The notes under the pieces were generated by a model. That model worked only from the letters and a program-made list of their open reading frames with translations, was not told where the DNA came from and did not search any database. From positions 11,775,001 through 11,839,000 of the forward strand of contig NC_090703.1 of the NCBI RefSeq assembly GCF_040954835.1: a stretch of 64,000 nucleotides of DNA, given 5' to 3'. The position numbers and the translations under genes were made by a program. This document shows, piece after piece, positions 1-12,600 of this stretch. Numbering within the stretch: position 1 is the first letter of the stretch; the number at the start of each line of letters is the position of its first letter. Origin of the DNA: Lepisosteus oculatus. Taxonomy: Eukaryota; Chordata; Actinopteri; Semionotiformes; Lepisosteidae.

Positions 1-1490
1 TGCCACTTCACTATCTGTTGTTGAAAAGTTTAGTGCAAGTGCGCTACTTTGTCTTCTCTATTTCTCTTAACATTTTTAGGGGTCTGTATTTTTGAATGTT
101 ATGTTTTGTTAACTCCAGGACTCCTCTGTATACAAGATGCCCCACCAGACTTTCCGGTAAAATTAATTTTAAATAACAGAGTATTTTGTTTGTTTTTTGT
201 ACAGAAATTTTAAAGGCGAAATGCTATGAGGCAAAAACATTAAAAAAAAAAACTAAATATAATATAGAAATCTTTGACAACGCCACATTTATAGCTGTAC
301 CTGTGGTTTAAAAATGCAGATTCTAAAGCTCTCCCGAAATAACTAGTTTTTGTTGTGAAAGTGCTGAGTTCTGCAGGGCTGTTAAAGGCACTAGTTCAGT
401 TTCTAGGTCCACTTAGGACTGCTTTGTTCTGCTGACTGGCAGCTATGAGGAGTGTTTTCCTATTCTCTTCTTCCTCAGTCTGGGGTTTTGTTAAGCACGT
501 GGTGTATGAGCAAGGGGTCAAAGGGGCTGTTAGTATTTATGGTACTAAGTATAACAATACATTAGATGAATGTGCTCCAGGTGAACATAAGCTCTTTAAG
601 TTAAGAAGAGAAATAAAACACCTCACTTCAGTGTGGTTTTATTACAACCCAATACACTGCATTTCGGCAGTTTTAAGTGATGAGCTCACTGAAAGCTTAA
701 TGATTCTGATGTTGTGTTCCTTAGGCAATCTGATGCTGGAATACTTGAACTGGGACGGTACCGTCCTGAAATATTTAACTTTCATAGGATGCCTTCCTCC
801 AGCTGAGCAGAGCCACAGAAATTCATGTTGCAATCCCCAGACTGAGGGTAGAGACTGGTGTACATGGAGGTGTAATGATGTAGCGCCAACGAAATTGCAA
901 CCTTGTTGCTTTTCTTAAAAAAGCCAAGGTTAAGAATTGTACCTAGCTTGAGAGTAGAAATTAAAACTGGATCAGGCGTATTCCTTGACCTACTGATGCA
1001 ATGTATCATGTTTATTTTATTTTTGTCCCATTTTGCTTTTTTGCCTTTAACTGCCTTTATCTCTGAGCCAGGGGCTGTCTTCGTTAACAGCAAAAGTGTT
1101 ACTTTGTTGTAGATGAGGGATAAACCTCTTCACGGGAGTGTAACCTAGTAAGTACAGTCAAGGTCAATCCTTCTGTTTCTCTCAGTCTTGATTGTGTGGC
1201 CAAAAAACAAAAACCAAACACACAAGACCCAGAAGTAGTTACAACCCATAAACCTGTTTCAGTTAAATAAAACTAAGAACCTCACTTTTTTTTAAAGGAC
1301 ATCTTAGATTCCATCCACATTCACTTCATTTTAAGCCTAGATATTGACTCATTTCTGATTTTTTTTTTCTCTGCTAAGTTGCTTAGAAAAAATAGTTTCA
1401 GTCCTTGTGACAAATTGAAGTGCTGGTTGTAAAAAGGCGTTGTTCTCCCTTGGCTGATTCTTTACTAACACAGGGCTCTTTATTTTGCAG
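1..1490 (+). other. SLC25A29: SLC25A29 intron (upstream side open)
   Basis: This stretch precedes the first recognisable SLC25A29 exon and ends in a polypyrimidine-rich tttattttgcag acceptor. The roughly 26 N-terminal residues of the carrier, including the first PxDxxK signature, are not encoded here, so the earlier exons lie left of the window. The open frames in it, the longest at 445-918, match nothing I recognise and I treat them as chance. I see no other gene. Confidence 0.75.
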
Positions 1491-1574
1491 GTTAGACTCC
1501 AGGTTCAGAATGTTGACAAGCCTCTGTATCGGGGGACTTTTCACTGTTTCCAGTCTATTATAAGACAGGAGTCT
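1491..1574 (+). CDS. SLC25A29: SLC25A29 penultimate coding exon
   Basis: This 84-nt, phase 0-0 exon encodes 28 residues beginning VRLQVQNVDKP and ending IIRQES. They align with human SLC25A29 residues just after the first PFDTVK signature (human reads VRLQVQSVEKPQYRGT). It is bounded by a tttgcag acceptor and a gtaagt donor, and splices in frame to the exon at 4712. It covers the matrix loop after transmembrane helix 1 of the first carrier repeat. Confidence 0.9.
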
Positions 1575-4500
1575 GTAAGTATGAAAATATTTTTTTTCCA
1601 GAGTATTAATTCCATTTTTTCTTTGTATATTCTTTGTTTTGACTTCTGTCCTCCTACTAAAGTCTAAGAAAGACTGAATTAATAAGGAGTGAGGATGTAA
1701 AGTTGTTTTGCAGAAACTGTATATTTTCTTTTGTGCAGAATTTGGTCTTGTATTTGTTGCTAAGTTGGGATCAGAGCATTAAAGCATTAGATTGCCACAG
1801 AAGGTTAGAATGTGAGAATGTTATAACGGCCCTGATAGGAACGTGATCTACTGTATCTTGTGATTTATGGGCTTGTGTGACTGCAGGGAGCACAGCAAAG
1901 ACAGAAGAGACACCAGGCTTGGTTCCAGTGGGGAGAGTGCAGTATGGATAAACACTATAGACTTACTGAAGCTGGAAAAAATATGTACTTTCAATATCTA
2001 GATGGGCTTTGGTCACCTGTCAAGTAAACATAGTTACTGTGCTTGGCAGCCCATTTTATTAAATATGAATTATTGCATTTCTCAGCTATTGCATATTATA
2101 GATCCATGAGTACCTCCTTTAATTGTTTTTTTGTTCTTTTGAGAACTGATTTAATTGAATTAATAAAAGTGTTTAATGCCAGCCATCTCTTTCTTAATAA
2201 TCTTAATTATTAATAAGATCTTAATAAGGTGCTAAATAAAAAGTTAATGTAATATTTGCTAGATGTTACCTACCCTGGTGTGTGTTCATTTTCTTTATGT
2301 GGCTGTGTAGAGACCACAATAGAATCACATAGCTAAGAAGTAATTGTAATTCTATTGTTTTAATACTCCGATTAAAAAATTGGTGATGGAGATGAGTCTG
2401 ACTGATAAAGCAGAGCCAGAGTTGAGCAGCTATGCTCTTTTCTACTACACAAACATTTATCGAATAGATCCTGTATTGTTGTCAAAGGATTGTGAGGAAT
2501 ACATTGACTGACTGTCTTAGTGCAGCATTATTTCAAATTGTCCTTTTTTTGATTTTCTCCTTGTAAGCCTTTGTAGTTAGGGGGGGCCATATGCTGGTCT
2601 TGGATCACATCTTATGTTTCTGTGTGACTGAAATGCGAGTCACAGGGCACTTGCTCTTAGCTGTGAAGAAATCCGAGAAGCCTCTAGGAGAATGTACATG
2701 ATACAGTAAGCTGAAAAGTACAGTGTCAACCATTTGAAATACTGTTTGATGTAAATGGGACGCTGCCTAAAACTGCAAAGTACTTTCCAACCTCTGACCT
2801 CCTCTCCTGAGCTGGATAATTATGGACTGGTCAGTGAGTAGTAGGAGGCTGATTTTTGAAACTTATGGGGCAGTGGTGCCCACCTTCAGACCTCAAGGGT
2901 CAGATTCCAGGAGGTTTTCTAGGTCTCTTTAAATCAACAACAGCTGAAGGCCATGGAAAAGTGTTAAATGGGTCCAGTTAAGTTAGTGATTAACTCAATT
3001 ATGGTCTTCAGACTGGAGGTAGAACAGGAGCCCTCCTGGACTGGGATTGTGCATCATAGTTACAGGAGAAGGTGACCTTTTTAACTTAACACCTTGAGGT
3101 CTGTATAAACCTTTTGGGGTATTTTAGTTTTTTAAAGACTAACTGAACCTCCTGTCTGTATTGGATTAATTGTTGGATAGTTGTACATTAACAAACTTGG
3201 GCCATTGTTTATATGTAAAAATCAAAGTTTTTAAAATCTGAAGTGTTGCATTTTCTGCATTAGATTTGCTCCTAACCCTAACATCATATAGTTGAACATC
3301 CCAACTAAGATTTGCATAATCTGTTTGTTTGCTATGTATTTGGACTCCTCTTCATGTATCCTATGACCTAGATTTACCTGAGCTGTGGCCCTGACAGCAT
3401 GGCTTCCTGTAAGTGAGGTCTCTGCTCAGCTGTGGTTTAAGGACCTTGCTGTGATGATTGGCAGAAGGGTAGAGGCAGGAGTGGTGGCCTCATAGTGAAA
3501 GAAGCAGGGGGCACACCAGATGTCATATGAGCCATGCTATAGGATCCTGTTTGAACGTAAGGATGCAAATAGACTGTGATATTTATAGAGGAAACTATTT
3601 TGCAACAAATTGTACTTATGCTAAAACTTTATCTTTATCATCCCCCAGTTTGAAATGTGCTGTTGTTTTTGGACTGATCTATTGTATATCTTATCAACGT
3701 ATTTGTGGATGTATTCATGGTCTTTGACTGATTTTGAGAGAAAAGTCTGGAATGCAAAGAAAATAGGCTATACTATCATTCAAACAGTGCTTAAAATCAC
3801 TTGAATAGAAGGATATTTATGACAAGCTGTGAAAGAGATCACACTAGAAACTGCTTCCCATTTACAACCTGACCTTTAGAAACTCACAGATAATCTGAAG
3901 ACTGGGCGTCTTGCTGAATCGCATTTGTTGTCAGCTTTGAAAAGGCACCCACATTTCAAGGAATGAGTTGGATTTGTTCTGAAAGCAAATATTTTTTTCA
4001 CATCTTAAAAGTTTTAATACGACTTAATACTTTTATATAATATCGCTTGAATATGATGCACATTGTAAACTTATAGATTTGGTTTTATAAGGGAAGATTT
4101 AATTACTAGGAAGGAAAGGGGATCTTTACTGCTCCAGATTTATTTTGAGTTTGTAGGACATCACTATGTATATTTCACATTCCTCTATTGTTAATAGGAG
4201 CACTAAGTTTACATTAATTATAAGGTAAATTAAGTTTTGGAATTAATGATCGTCAGTTCTCTGTTCTGCTGAAGAACGGCAATGCTTTTGTTATAGTAAA
4301 TTGAGTGTGAAAACAATATTCAATATCAGCAGACAGTAGCTTATTCAGTTTGATCCATAAAATCACTGACAACCTTATTGATTATTAATTAATTTCTGCT
4401 AAACACAAGTGAATCATAAGATAGCTAATGGAATAGTTCTGAAAGTAAGGCCATACTTGTCCAGAACTAAATAGTTCTATTTAGTAGAACTAATAGAAGT

Positions 4501-4711
4501 CCTAAAACAAGTATGCAGTAATGGAATGGACTTGAGTCAGTCTGATACAGAGAATCTTAAGGCTCCATGTACTGTAAGTTTAGTCAGGTTAAGCAAAATT
4601 CCAAAAATATAACGGTATAACAAGACTACAAGATCCAGTTTATTAATTTGCATTCAAATAATACTGTATGTTTTTTCCCCTCACTCATCCCCTCCCCCTG
4701 TGTGTCTACAG
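1575..4711 (+). other. SLC25A29: SLC25A29 intron
   Basis: AT-rich intron between the last two SLC25A29 coding exons, from the gtaagt donor to the ctacag acceptor at 4706-4711. It contains a short perfect palindrome at 4467-4484 (ctaaatag-tt-ctatttag). I see no conserved coding or RNA feature. The small open frames, for example 3527-3727, lack any family resemblance. Confidence 0.75.
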
Positions 4712-5470
4712 ATGTTTGGGCTGTACAAAGGCATTGGCTCACCCATGATGGGGCTGACCTTCATCAACGCCATTGTGTTTGGTGTGCAAGGTAATGCAAT
4801 GCGGCGGCTGGGCCAGGACACCCCGCTGAACCAGTTTCTGGCTGGCTCAGCAGCGGGGGCTATCCAGTGCATCATCTGCTGTCCGATGGAACTAGCCAAG
4901 ACTCGCATGCAACTGCAGGGCACGGGAGAGAAGAAGTCCAAGAAGCGCCTGTACAAGAATTCCCTGGACTGCCTGGTGAGGATCTACAAGAAGGAGGGGG
5001 TACGGGGCATCAACCGGGGCATGCTTACCACATTGATCCGAGAGACCCCAGCCTTCGGGTTCTACTTCCTCACTTACGACATCCTGACGCGGTCCCTGGG
5101 CTGTGAGCCCGAAGACCGTTTCATGATCCCTAAGCTGCTATTCGCCGGAGGCATGTCAGGCATCGCCTCCTGGCTCTCCACCTACCCTGCTGACGTGATC
5201 AAGTCCCGACTGCAGGCCGACGGGGTCGGGGGGGTCAACCAGTACAACGGCATTGCGGACTGCGTGCGCCAGAGCTGGCAGAAAGAAGGCTGGAGGGTGT
5301 TCACGCGAGGGCTCACCTCCACTCTGCTGCGCGCCTTCCCCGTCAACGCCGCCACGTTCGCCACTGTGACTCTGTTCCTCATGTACATGAGGGGAGAGGA
5401 CGAGGGGCTGAAGGACTGCGAGCCGGCTCCCGCCCTACAGCAGCAGCAGCAGCAGCCCTCAAGCCTGTGA
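4712..5470 (+). CDS. SLC25A29: SLC25A29 last coding exon: mitochondrial basic amino acid carrier
   Basis: SLC25A29 sits in the inner mitochondrial membrane and in mammals carries basic amino acids (arginine, lysine, some ornithine; earlier called a carnitine/acylcarnitine-like carrier). This 759-nt exon encodes 252 residues and the stop, joined in phase 0 to the exon at 1491-1574. It contains the second carrier signature (PMELAK, then TRMQ) and the third (PADVIK, then SRLQ), plus the conserved stretches FINAIVFGVQGN, NRGM, FLTYD and LRAFPVNAATFATVT shared with human SLC25A29. With about 26 missing N-terminal residues the protein would be near 306 residues (human 303). The C-terminal tail ends PSSL as in human, but is preceded by a glutamine run from a CAG tract at about 5440-5457. 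The exon is much more GC-rich than the flanks. Paralogues SLC25A45/47/48 are less similar in these motifs, and synteny with YY1 supports the call. Confidence 0.95.
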   Translation: MFGLYKGIGSPMMGLTFINAIVFGVQGNAMRRLGQDTPLNQFLAGSAAGAIQCIICCPMELAKTRMQLQGTGEKKSKKRLYKNSLDCLVRIYKKEGVRGINRGMLTTLIRETPAFGFYFLTYDILTRSLGCEPEDRFMIPKLLFAGGMSGIASWLSTYPADVIKSRLQADGVGGVNQYNGIADCVRQSWQKEGWRVFTRGLTSTLLRAFPVNAATFATVTLFLMYMRGEDEGLKDCEPAPALQQQQQQPSSL

Positions 5471-7890
5471 CTGGCGCCCCCGTCCTGGCCCTCTCCAACA
5501 CCACATCGAGCCCCTTCCACGAGCTGCGCTAGCCAGGCTGACCTCCAGAGCTTTTACCCAACTAATGGCTTTTTGATGGAGTCTATTTTTATAAAGTGCA
5601 AATGGGGAGTGAAATGGTGATGTAAATAGTCTCTCCTTTGTTGCTTTTGTTTCCCATATAAAGCAGCCTTTTTTTTATTCATAGTTCTCATCTCATTTTG
5701 AAAGTTTTTTTTCTATTTTTGCCTTATTTAGAATATAAACAATTTACTGGAAAACAAAAGCCAGCCCCAGCTTGTATACAGGTATTTCAGTGTTCTCTGC
5801 CTGTTCTTTTATCAATGTTGCATTCTTTCTTCTATTAAGAAGAAAAGTAATCTAGTCAAAAACTCTTAGCTACAAAGCAGCTATAAGGTGTTACTTTAAA
5901 TGTATTTTTTCTGAAAAGACAAAATATTAGGAAATATCACATATGTAGTTCCTCTTTTATCACACTCTAAAATTCCACTAATGCAGCATGAAGGAATCCT
6001 AGTAGTTCCCCCAGATACTTGACTTGGAAAGCTCCCCTCCGACAAAATGTGCAGTGTTGAGCAGGCTCAAGTGACTGCATTTTTATTTTGTTCCATTTCA
6101 TCTGACGGATGCAATTAAACACCACTTTGTACATTTTTATGTATGAATGCTCTATTAAGTCAGGCACTCACTCCCCAGCTCAGGGCAGTGTAATCTGAAT
6201 AGACTTCATTTGCCCATTTATGCCACAGTGGTCACATGGTAACAGTACAGGGGCTGAAATGTCTCTTAAAGGCATTGTTAAAATTGTGCTTGAATTTTAA
6301 AGGATTTGAGTTTAGCTTTCCAGAAATCTCTACAGTTCTCATCCATGTCCATATACTGCATTCCTCAGTCCCAGCTGTTTCTTACTCATGCTTTGCAATG
6401 ATCACAATTCCACTTTTTCTGGTAAAGTATTATCAAATTAGTCCCCTCTTGAACAACATTTAGTGTTTTAATGGAATTTCATTGCTCCCAGGAGTATGCA
6501 TTCCTGGGTTGGGTTTGGTCTAAAGTGGGAGCAAGAAACTATCATTGAGTTCTGTTTCTCTGTATTTAACTGTAAAAAAACAACAACCTTCAAAACCACA
6601 GTTGAACTGCAAAAATAAGACATTCATAACTAAAAATCTCAGAATTGTTTGAAAGTCTCTGGAATTGTATATCCTGTTAAACTATGTGCAAAGGTATAAA
6701 AAATTATCCTAGGATTCTGACTTTCACTATCTAGACCTGCATCTTTGTTTCTGTCCATATACTATGGATGTGGGTAGTTGTCTCAATATTGGCGGCTCTC
6801 CCAAAGAGGCGCACACTGATATAGACACTGGCGCATTTTACAAGTTGAATGTTACCATTGAAACAAACTCACAACAGCCATACTTCAGTTGCCCTTGAGT
6901 TCTAGCTCTGCTTTTTTTCTAATTGGAGACAATATACCATGGTAAAATTACCAATTTCACACAATGTAATGAATGGTGCTCTTTAAAAATATTGATCAGT
7001 GTGTTGTATATTGTAAATATCAGGTTGAGGACTATCATCACTTTTTTCAAAATTATAGTTAAGACTATAACTATATAGAATTCAAGCATTGTATCTTTTA
7101 TGTAGTTCGATGAACTATGTAAAGAATACATACATACATGAGAGTTCTGGTTTAGGTACATGGTTTGAGAAGAATGCTAAGTTACAATGTTTTTGTTATA
7201 TAAACAAAAACAGAATTTAATATTATACAAAGCTTTTCAATTTATTTCCCTTTGATATTTCTGCCTTTTTGGTTGGGGTTAAAACTGGAATTGAATCCAG
7301 ACCATCAAGGCTGCAACTGTGAAATTAAAAGGATTCAGATTGTTCTCTGTAGAATCAGAGGCCACTGCAGTTAGTTACTGTCGAGTATGTGGATGCTATA
7401 CAGTGGGGTCTGTGGTTGATAGTTGATTGAAGGATGAAATTCTCTGGACTATATGTGGTTCAGGGAAAGGTGCAATATGTCCAAGTGGTCAACTTCTGTT
7501 TGTGTGCGTGTGCTGCTTTTATATATTTAAGGGTAATTGTAAGGGAAGAAGCTGTAAAAACAATAGAGCGTATATTTTTCAAAATCAGCTGTTAAATGTA
7601 CTAGCACTTTTGAACTGTGATTTTTGAATTTAAGAGTTCTGGTCTCCTGTTACTGTGGGGATAGTTTATTTTAACCCTTTTTAATGTTTTTAAAATTGCA
7701 ATAATTCCAGTGGGCTGAATTGATACGGGGAGACCACTGATACTGTACATGCATCTCAGTTGGATTTTGTTCATGGACATTGAATGTTTGGCAAGAATGA
7801 CAATGTACTAAAAGTTTAAAACGCCTTGTACCAAAGTATTGTATAAAGCCCAGGTAAAAAAGGTGAAATAAAATGGAAAATTGTTTCTGA
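5471..7890 (+). other. SLC25A29: SLC25A29 probable 3' UTR
   Basis: AT-rich sequence follows the TGA stop, with no acceptor or further coding. The first strong polyadenylation signal I see is AATAAA at 7867-7872, giving a 3' UTR of about 2.4 kb. Weaker ATAAA-type signals occur earlier, near 5655, so a short form is possible. A local region at 6482-6534 can form alternative stems (see findings). The extent is inferred without transcript data. Confidence 0.55.
7867..7872 (+). terminator. SLC25A29: Candidate polyadenylation signal of SLC25A29
   Basis: Canonical AATAAA on the plus strand about 2.4 kb after the stop codon, followed by T-rich sequence (ttgtttctgaact). It is the best placed signal before unrelated intergenic sequence begins, but it is inferred from motif and position only. 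Confidence 0.5.
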
Positions 7891-9699
7891 ACTGATTTGC
7901 TTTTATGACTTAAATTATTGAAAGTGCACAGTGTCAGATATAAGGAAACAAACCTTGTGCTATTTTTAGAGCTGCAATATTTTCAAAACCATTGTAGCAT
8001 CATTGAGTCTTAAAGCTTTTAAATATTAAATAAGGTTGACGCTTCCAAGTAGCCCAAAATTCAAAGAGAGCACTGTTTTTTAATTGTAACGTATCTCGAC
8101 CGTGTGAGAATGTTGCACATTTAAAGCACAGGAACGTGTAGGTAAAGCTCTAAAAAAAAGATGTTCCAATTTGCTTGGAAATGAGATCCAGGCTGGTCTC
8201 GGGAGCCAGAGAACCTACATTCCTTGCAAACAATTCCTTTCTGTCCGATACCCACACACAGTTACAGTTCCATGTGCCTAGATGACCTTGTTGCTGGGAT
8301 TTCCCCAGCAAATCACACTGCATTTTTTGAAACGCAGTATTGAACTATGGTAATCAAGAAGAGGACATGGAATGAAGAATACAACAGTAAAAAACACTGA
8401 GAACCCAATAATGTTGAACATGGTTATGCATTTTTTTCCTCTTTGTCAGGTAAGCTTCTTGTAACAGTGCGACAAAAACATCCAACGTGCAGTTCCATTA
8501 CCTATTTCTCCACTTATACTCAAATGTCACTTCCTAAATAAGGTGCAATTCACTTTGCACAGCAGCGTGGACTTGAAATTACTGGAGTTACAGGTCATAG
8601 TTAATCAGAATCCCATCTACTGTCGGAACTTTACTCACGCCTGATAAGTGCAGGGCAACCCAGCTCCTCTCCCAGAATTATAGGACACAAGGTGGGACCA
8701 TAACCCGGATAAGAAGCCTGTACCCTTGCAGGGTACATGCAGAGTAAACTTCAAAATGCTGCTTCTGAAAGAAACTGGATCATCTAGAAAGAATTCAAGT
8801 GGACAATGTGAGAACATGCAAACTCCACACAGCATGCACCTCAGTCCAGAATATAGAACAGCTATGAGGCAGCTGTACTGTATTTCAACTTGCTGTTCTG
8901 CTGTTGGTTTGAAGCCTTGCTGCAACAGAACATTTCAAGCATTGTTGAGAGCCAGACAATTAACAAGTATGCATGTTTCTTACTATTCAAAGGCATTTCA
9001 GTATTATTTTATTTATTGGATATTAAACATGTCATAGTTAATAAGCAAGTACTGTCAAGTTCTACATTGCACATCAAAACTGAATTGTGTTTTAGTTCAA
9101 AAGAGCTTTCTTGAGCAAACCTGAGAAAATAAGCAACCTTATGTGACATTCAAAGCTTAAAAAATACAAAATTTATCAAGATTCCTGTACTCTATTATAA
9201 ACACAAAACAATCACTTAGACTTCTGGAACCCTCTCCCCTATACTCATACTGGATAAATAATGAATAACTAATCCAGGCCTAAAGAGGAGAATTAAACTA
9301 CAACGCAGAAGGCAGGATAAAAGAAGTGATTTTTTATCTTTGATGTAGCAGCTGTAATCCAAAATAATTGGGAGACTGAAACATAAAAAAAAAATGAAAA
9401 CAGATCTGAAAAAATAATGCGTAAAAGCAGGCTAATAAATCAACTCGAAAATGATAACCATTCGATTATTTTTCATGTATAAAGTCCAGCGCAGGCGAGC
9501 CTGTACGTAAAGGCAACGATTTCTATCCATTTGACCGTAACTTGTGCGGTTCTGGCCATTGTGTAGTTTGCTTAAAGCGGCAGTGGCCTCTAGCGGCAGG
9601 AAAGGGAGGCACTACTTAAGAGTTTTTTTCCACAGTTCAGTACTGCATTATCTGAGACCTGTTCAGGCTATCGGCTTTTTTACATTTGAGATTATGACC
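7891..9699. other. Intergenic interval between convergent SLC25A29 and YY1
   Basis: No exon of either neighbour and no convincing gene. It contains a degenerate SINE relic (8660-8850). A short GC-richer stretch around 9485-9600 has a weak CTCF-like match on the minus strand at 9584-9600. The open frames are short and unsupported. The boundary with the YY1 3' UTR is uncertain. Confidence 0.5.
8660..8850 (-). repeat. Degenerate tRNA-type SINE relic
   Basis: The plus strand reads like a worn copy of the element at 61491-61790: cagctcctctcccag, then ggacacaaggtgggacc, cctgtacccttgcagggtacatgc and gagaacatgcaaactccacacag. These are the body motifs of a common fish SINE whose tRNA-like head lies on the minus strand. 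The head itself is not recognisable here. Confidence 0.5.
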
Positions 9700-12600
9700 T
9701 TAAAACAAATAAATATATTACTTTACCTTATTTTAATTCCACACAGCACAAAGCATTCATTTTATTTATACAAGAAAATCTGATCAAAGGCTCCCACACC
9801 TCTGACGTACTGTATGGCTTGTGCAAAAAAAAAATCCAAGTCCTGTTCAGTGAATAAAAAAAACAAAAATACATGACACACCAATGATCATACAGGACAA
9901 AAACATACTGAGAGCAAAGATGCATGATATTTACATTCTCTCACACACATACTATGTATAAACAAAAATGTAACCTCCCTACTGAGTCTTGCATCATTCT
10001 CACCTAAATGTAACTTGACTCAAGCAAAATAATCCAGTCCAATGCCAGTTTAATGCCTGCTTGCTGTCACACTGCTGAAATGAACATTCAGACACAGACT
10101 CCATAGGACATGGTCTTATCTCACAGGGGGTAAATGGGCTTCAGAGCTTGCAGTTACATTAAAACGGTACTTAAATGAGTCAAACAGTTATACCATGTTG
10201 CAAAGGAACAAGTAATAGGTTTATTCCATGCCGAAAAAAAGAAAGAGAACACAACGTTTCGGCCGTGGAGCCTTCTTCAGGTGTGACGTCACACCTGAAG
10301 AAGGCTCCACGGCCGAAACGTTGTGTTCTCTTTCTTCTTTTTTTTCAGCATGGAATAAACCTATTACTTGTTCCTTTGCAGCCTACGCATGCTGACACAG
10401 CTACCCACCTGAACAGTTATACCATGTTGTCAAGTAGTGTAACACCCTGTACCAAGCCTTCAGCTTTCCCACTCTCTCCCACACATGACCTTTTTGTGAT
10501 AAAAAGCCAGGCACAAACAGCATACGGTTATACGGCCAATACTAATATGCAAGTACCTTTATACCAACGCCCACACATCAGTTGCTTACAGATTAAAGAT
10601 TTTTATAGCCCACTTGACATAGCCGCTTATCAATAAAGGTCCCAGAGAAAAAAAAGGGTTTTGCAATTGCTTTGGAGGCCAGTCTCTTTACATTTTTGCA
10701 TCCATCCCATCTTTTGTTTTTAGATGGTGAGCTTCACTCCCCACTCAATGGACAGATAAAGGTACAAAGACTGGTAACGGTTGTTTCAACGTCAACCTAA
10801 AAAGCACAAGATCCCAACCCTTTTTTTCCCATGATTAGCATGGTCTTAAGCACTTCATGGTCTTAAGCAATTCTATGCATTTTAACCCTTTTGCACTTTC
10901 ACAAGTTTCACGACTAAAACACATACAAAGGCAGTCAAAAAGTATTACTGATTCAATAGAGCTCTGGAGCAGTCTGTGCCGTCTTGCAGATAATCCTAAA
11001 TTCTGCAAGGGCCAGGAAGAAACCTCAGCATGAAAGAGCAGTTACAAGCTTATCAATGGTTAAGATCACTGAGTGAATTCTTAAGATTTCGACTACAGAA
11101 GAGTTTCAGAACTAAAGTTTAGAATCAACCAGTAAGTGAGCTTATTGGCACTCCCCCCAAAAATTCCCCCCAAATTGAAATTTGAAAAATATCACTGACA
11201 TTTAAAACCTTTGAAAGCATGTGCACAAAAATAATATACAGTGGTAATGTAGGGAGAGTAAGGAGTAACCTTCAAACTCATCATGTCGTTGGAGTGTGCT
11301 GAGACTATCTCTTGTAGAGCACAGTTTAAGTATCTGAAAGAAAAAAACAATGGGATAGCAATTGGGTTTAAACCAGGCCTATCCTTGCAAAGAGGGAGGC
11401 TCATTTCAGAAAACCACTGCTCCACACAAGTCAGCAAAGTAGTGCAGGTAGTCAGGACTGAGGGGATTCTGCTGTCCACGTTTAGCTGCTGATGAAGTGT
11501 TCATTTGTAGTTTCAGGGTTCTGATACAGCTGGAAACGAGTCTTAAGTTTCAAGAAGTTAGTTTCAGCATATCATTTTATCTGTCAAGGCAATAGCAAAC
11601 ATCTGAACCTTAATGCTAAAGAGGAAAAAAGTCAGGAGAGAATATCAGCATAAATAATGATAACTCCTGTGCAGATCTTTTGTATACATTAAAGATGCAT
11701 GCTGAGGGCTGGCAGGAATCACACCCGCCTCAAGTTCACCTCCAAAAACCATTGAACTCTGAGAAGCAGAAGGCGGATGATCTCGGCGTCCACTGCAGGC
11801 TGACAGTATAACTGGGAGACAAACGGGTTTTGCGTCAAGCAGAGAAAATATAGCACATCTGTAAAATGGAACCTTGCTGTATTTCATTGTTACCCTGAAT
11901 GAATAATAGATATTAATGCTAAGATGAGAGGCAGATTGGTGGGTCCCGTTACCCCTCAGTGTTGACTTGGCTTTTTCTGACAATTACGAATTTTTAAAAT
12001 GAGACTTAGCTACTTCTGCTAATGCCTGTGTTCCTTTAGCTTTCAGCATCCAACATTTCAATATGTGCACCTTGTTTGGTTGAATCCACTGAGGTCTTGA
12101 AAGGGTGACTGACCCAATGATGCTTGGCAGGATTGGAGTAGTTATAAAGCACAGCCACCTTCAACAAATGTTGAACAGTCAACAGAGAAAGAGGAAGAAC
12201 TACGTGGTTGCAAGACACTCAGTCCACAGTCACAGAAATTAGCTGTTTTTATTAGGCACAAGATCCACAGGGATGCTAATCAGGAAACTTAACCACAGCA
12301 GGTTTTCTCATTACACCCCTTCAGTCACCATTGTAATCTCTGTAACCCTATTCTCCAAGGCAGAACACTCATTCCTTAGTGCTCTACCTTTTCTTTACAT
12401 CTATAAAACCTGTCCTTGTTGTTTCAAAAAATCTGCTGAACCACACAAACATAACTAATGCTTAAATTAGGCAAGAGTGGGGTCTGCAACAAAGGAGGAC
12501 AGGAAAGCACTCATTGTAACACTTCTGACAACAATTGGGCTCACTCTCTTCAACAAAGATGCTACTGAACTGAGATACTGGAGCTTTCAGAAACCTTTCA

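Noticed and set aside
445-918. 157-codon open frame on the plus strand
   Set aside because: It lies in an SLC25A29 intron, has no recognisable domain and no supporting splice sites. Chance open frame.
10175-10636. 153-codon open frame on the plus strand
   Set aside because: It runs through both arms of the inverted repeat and the target duplications. It is an accident of the insertion, not a gene.
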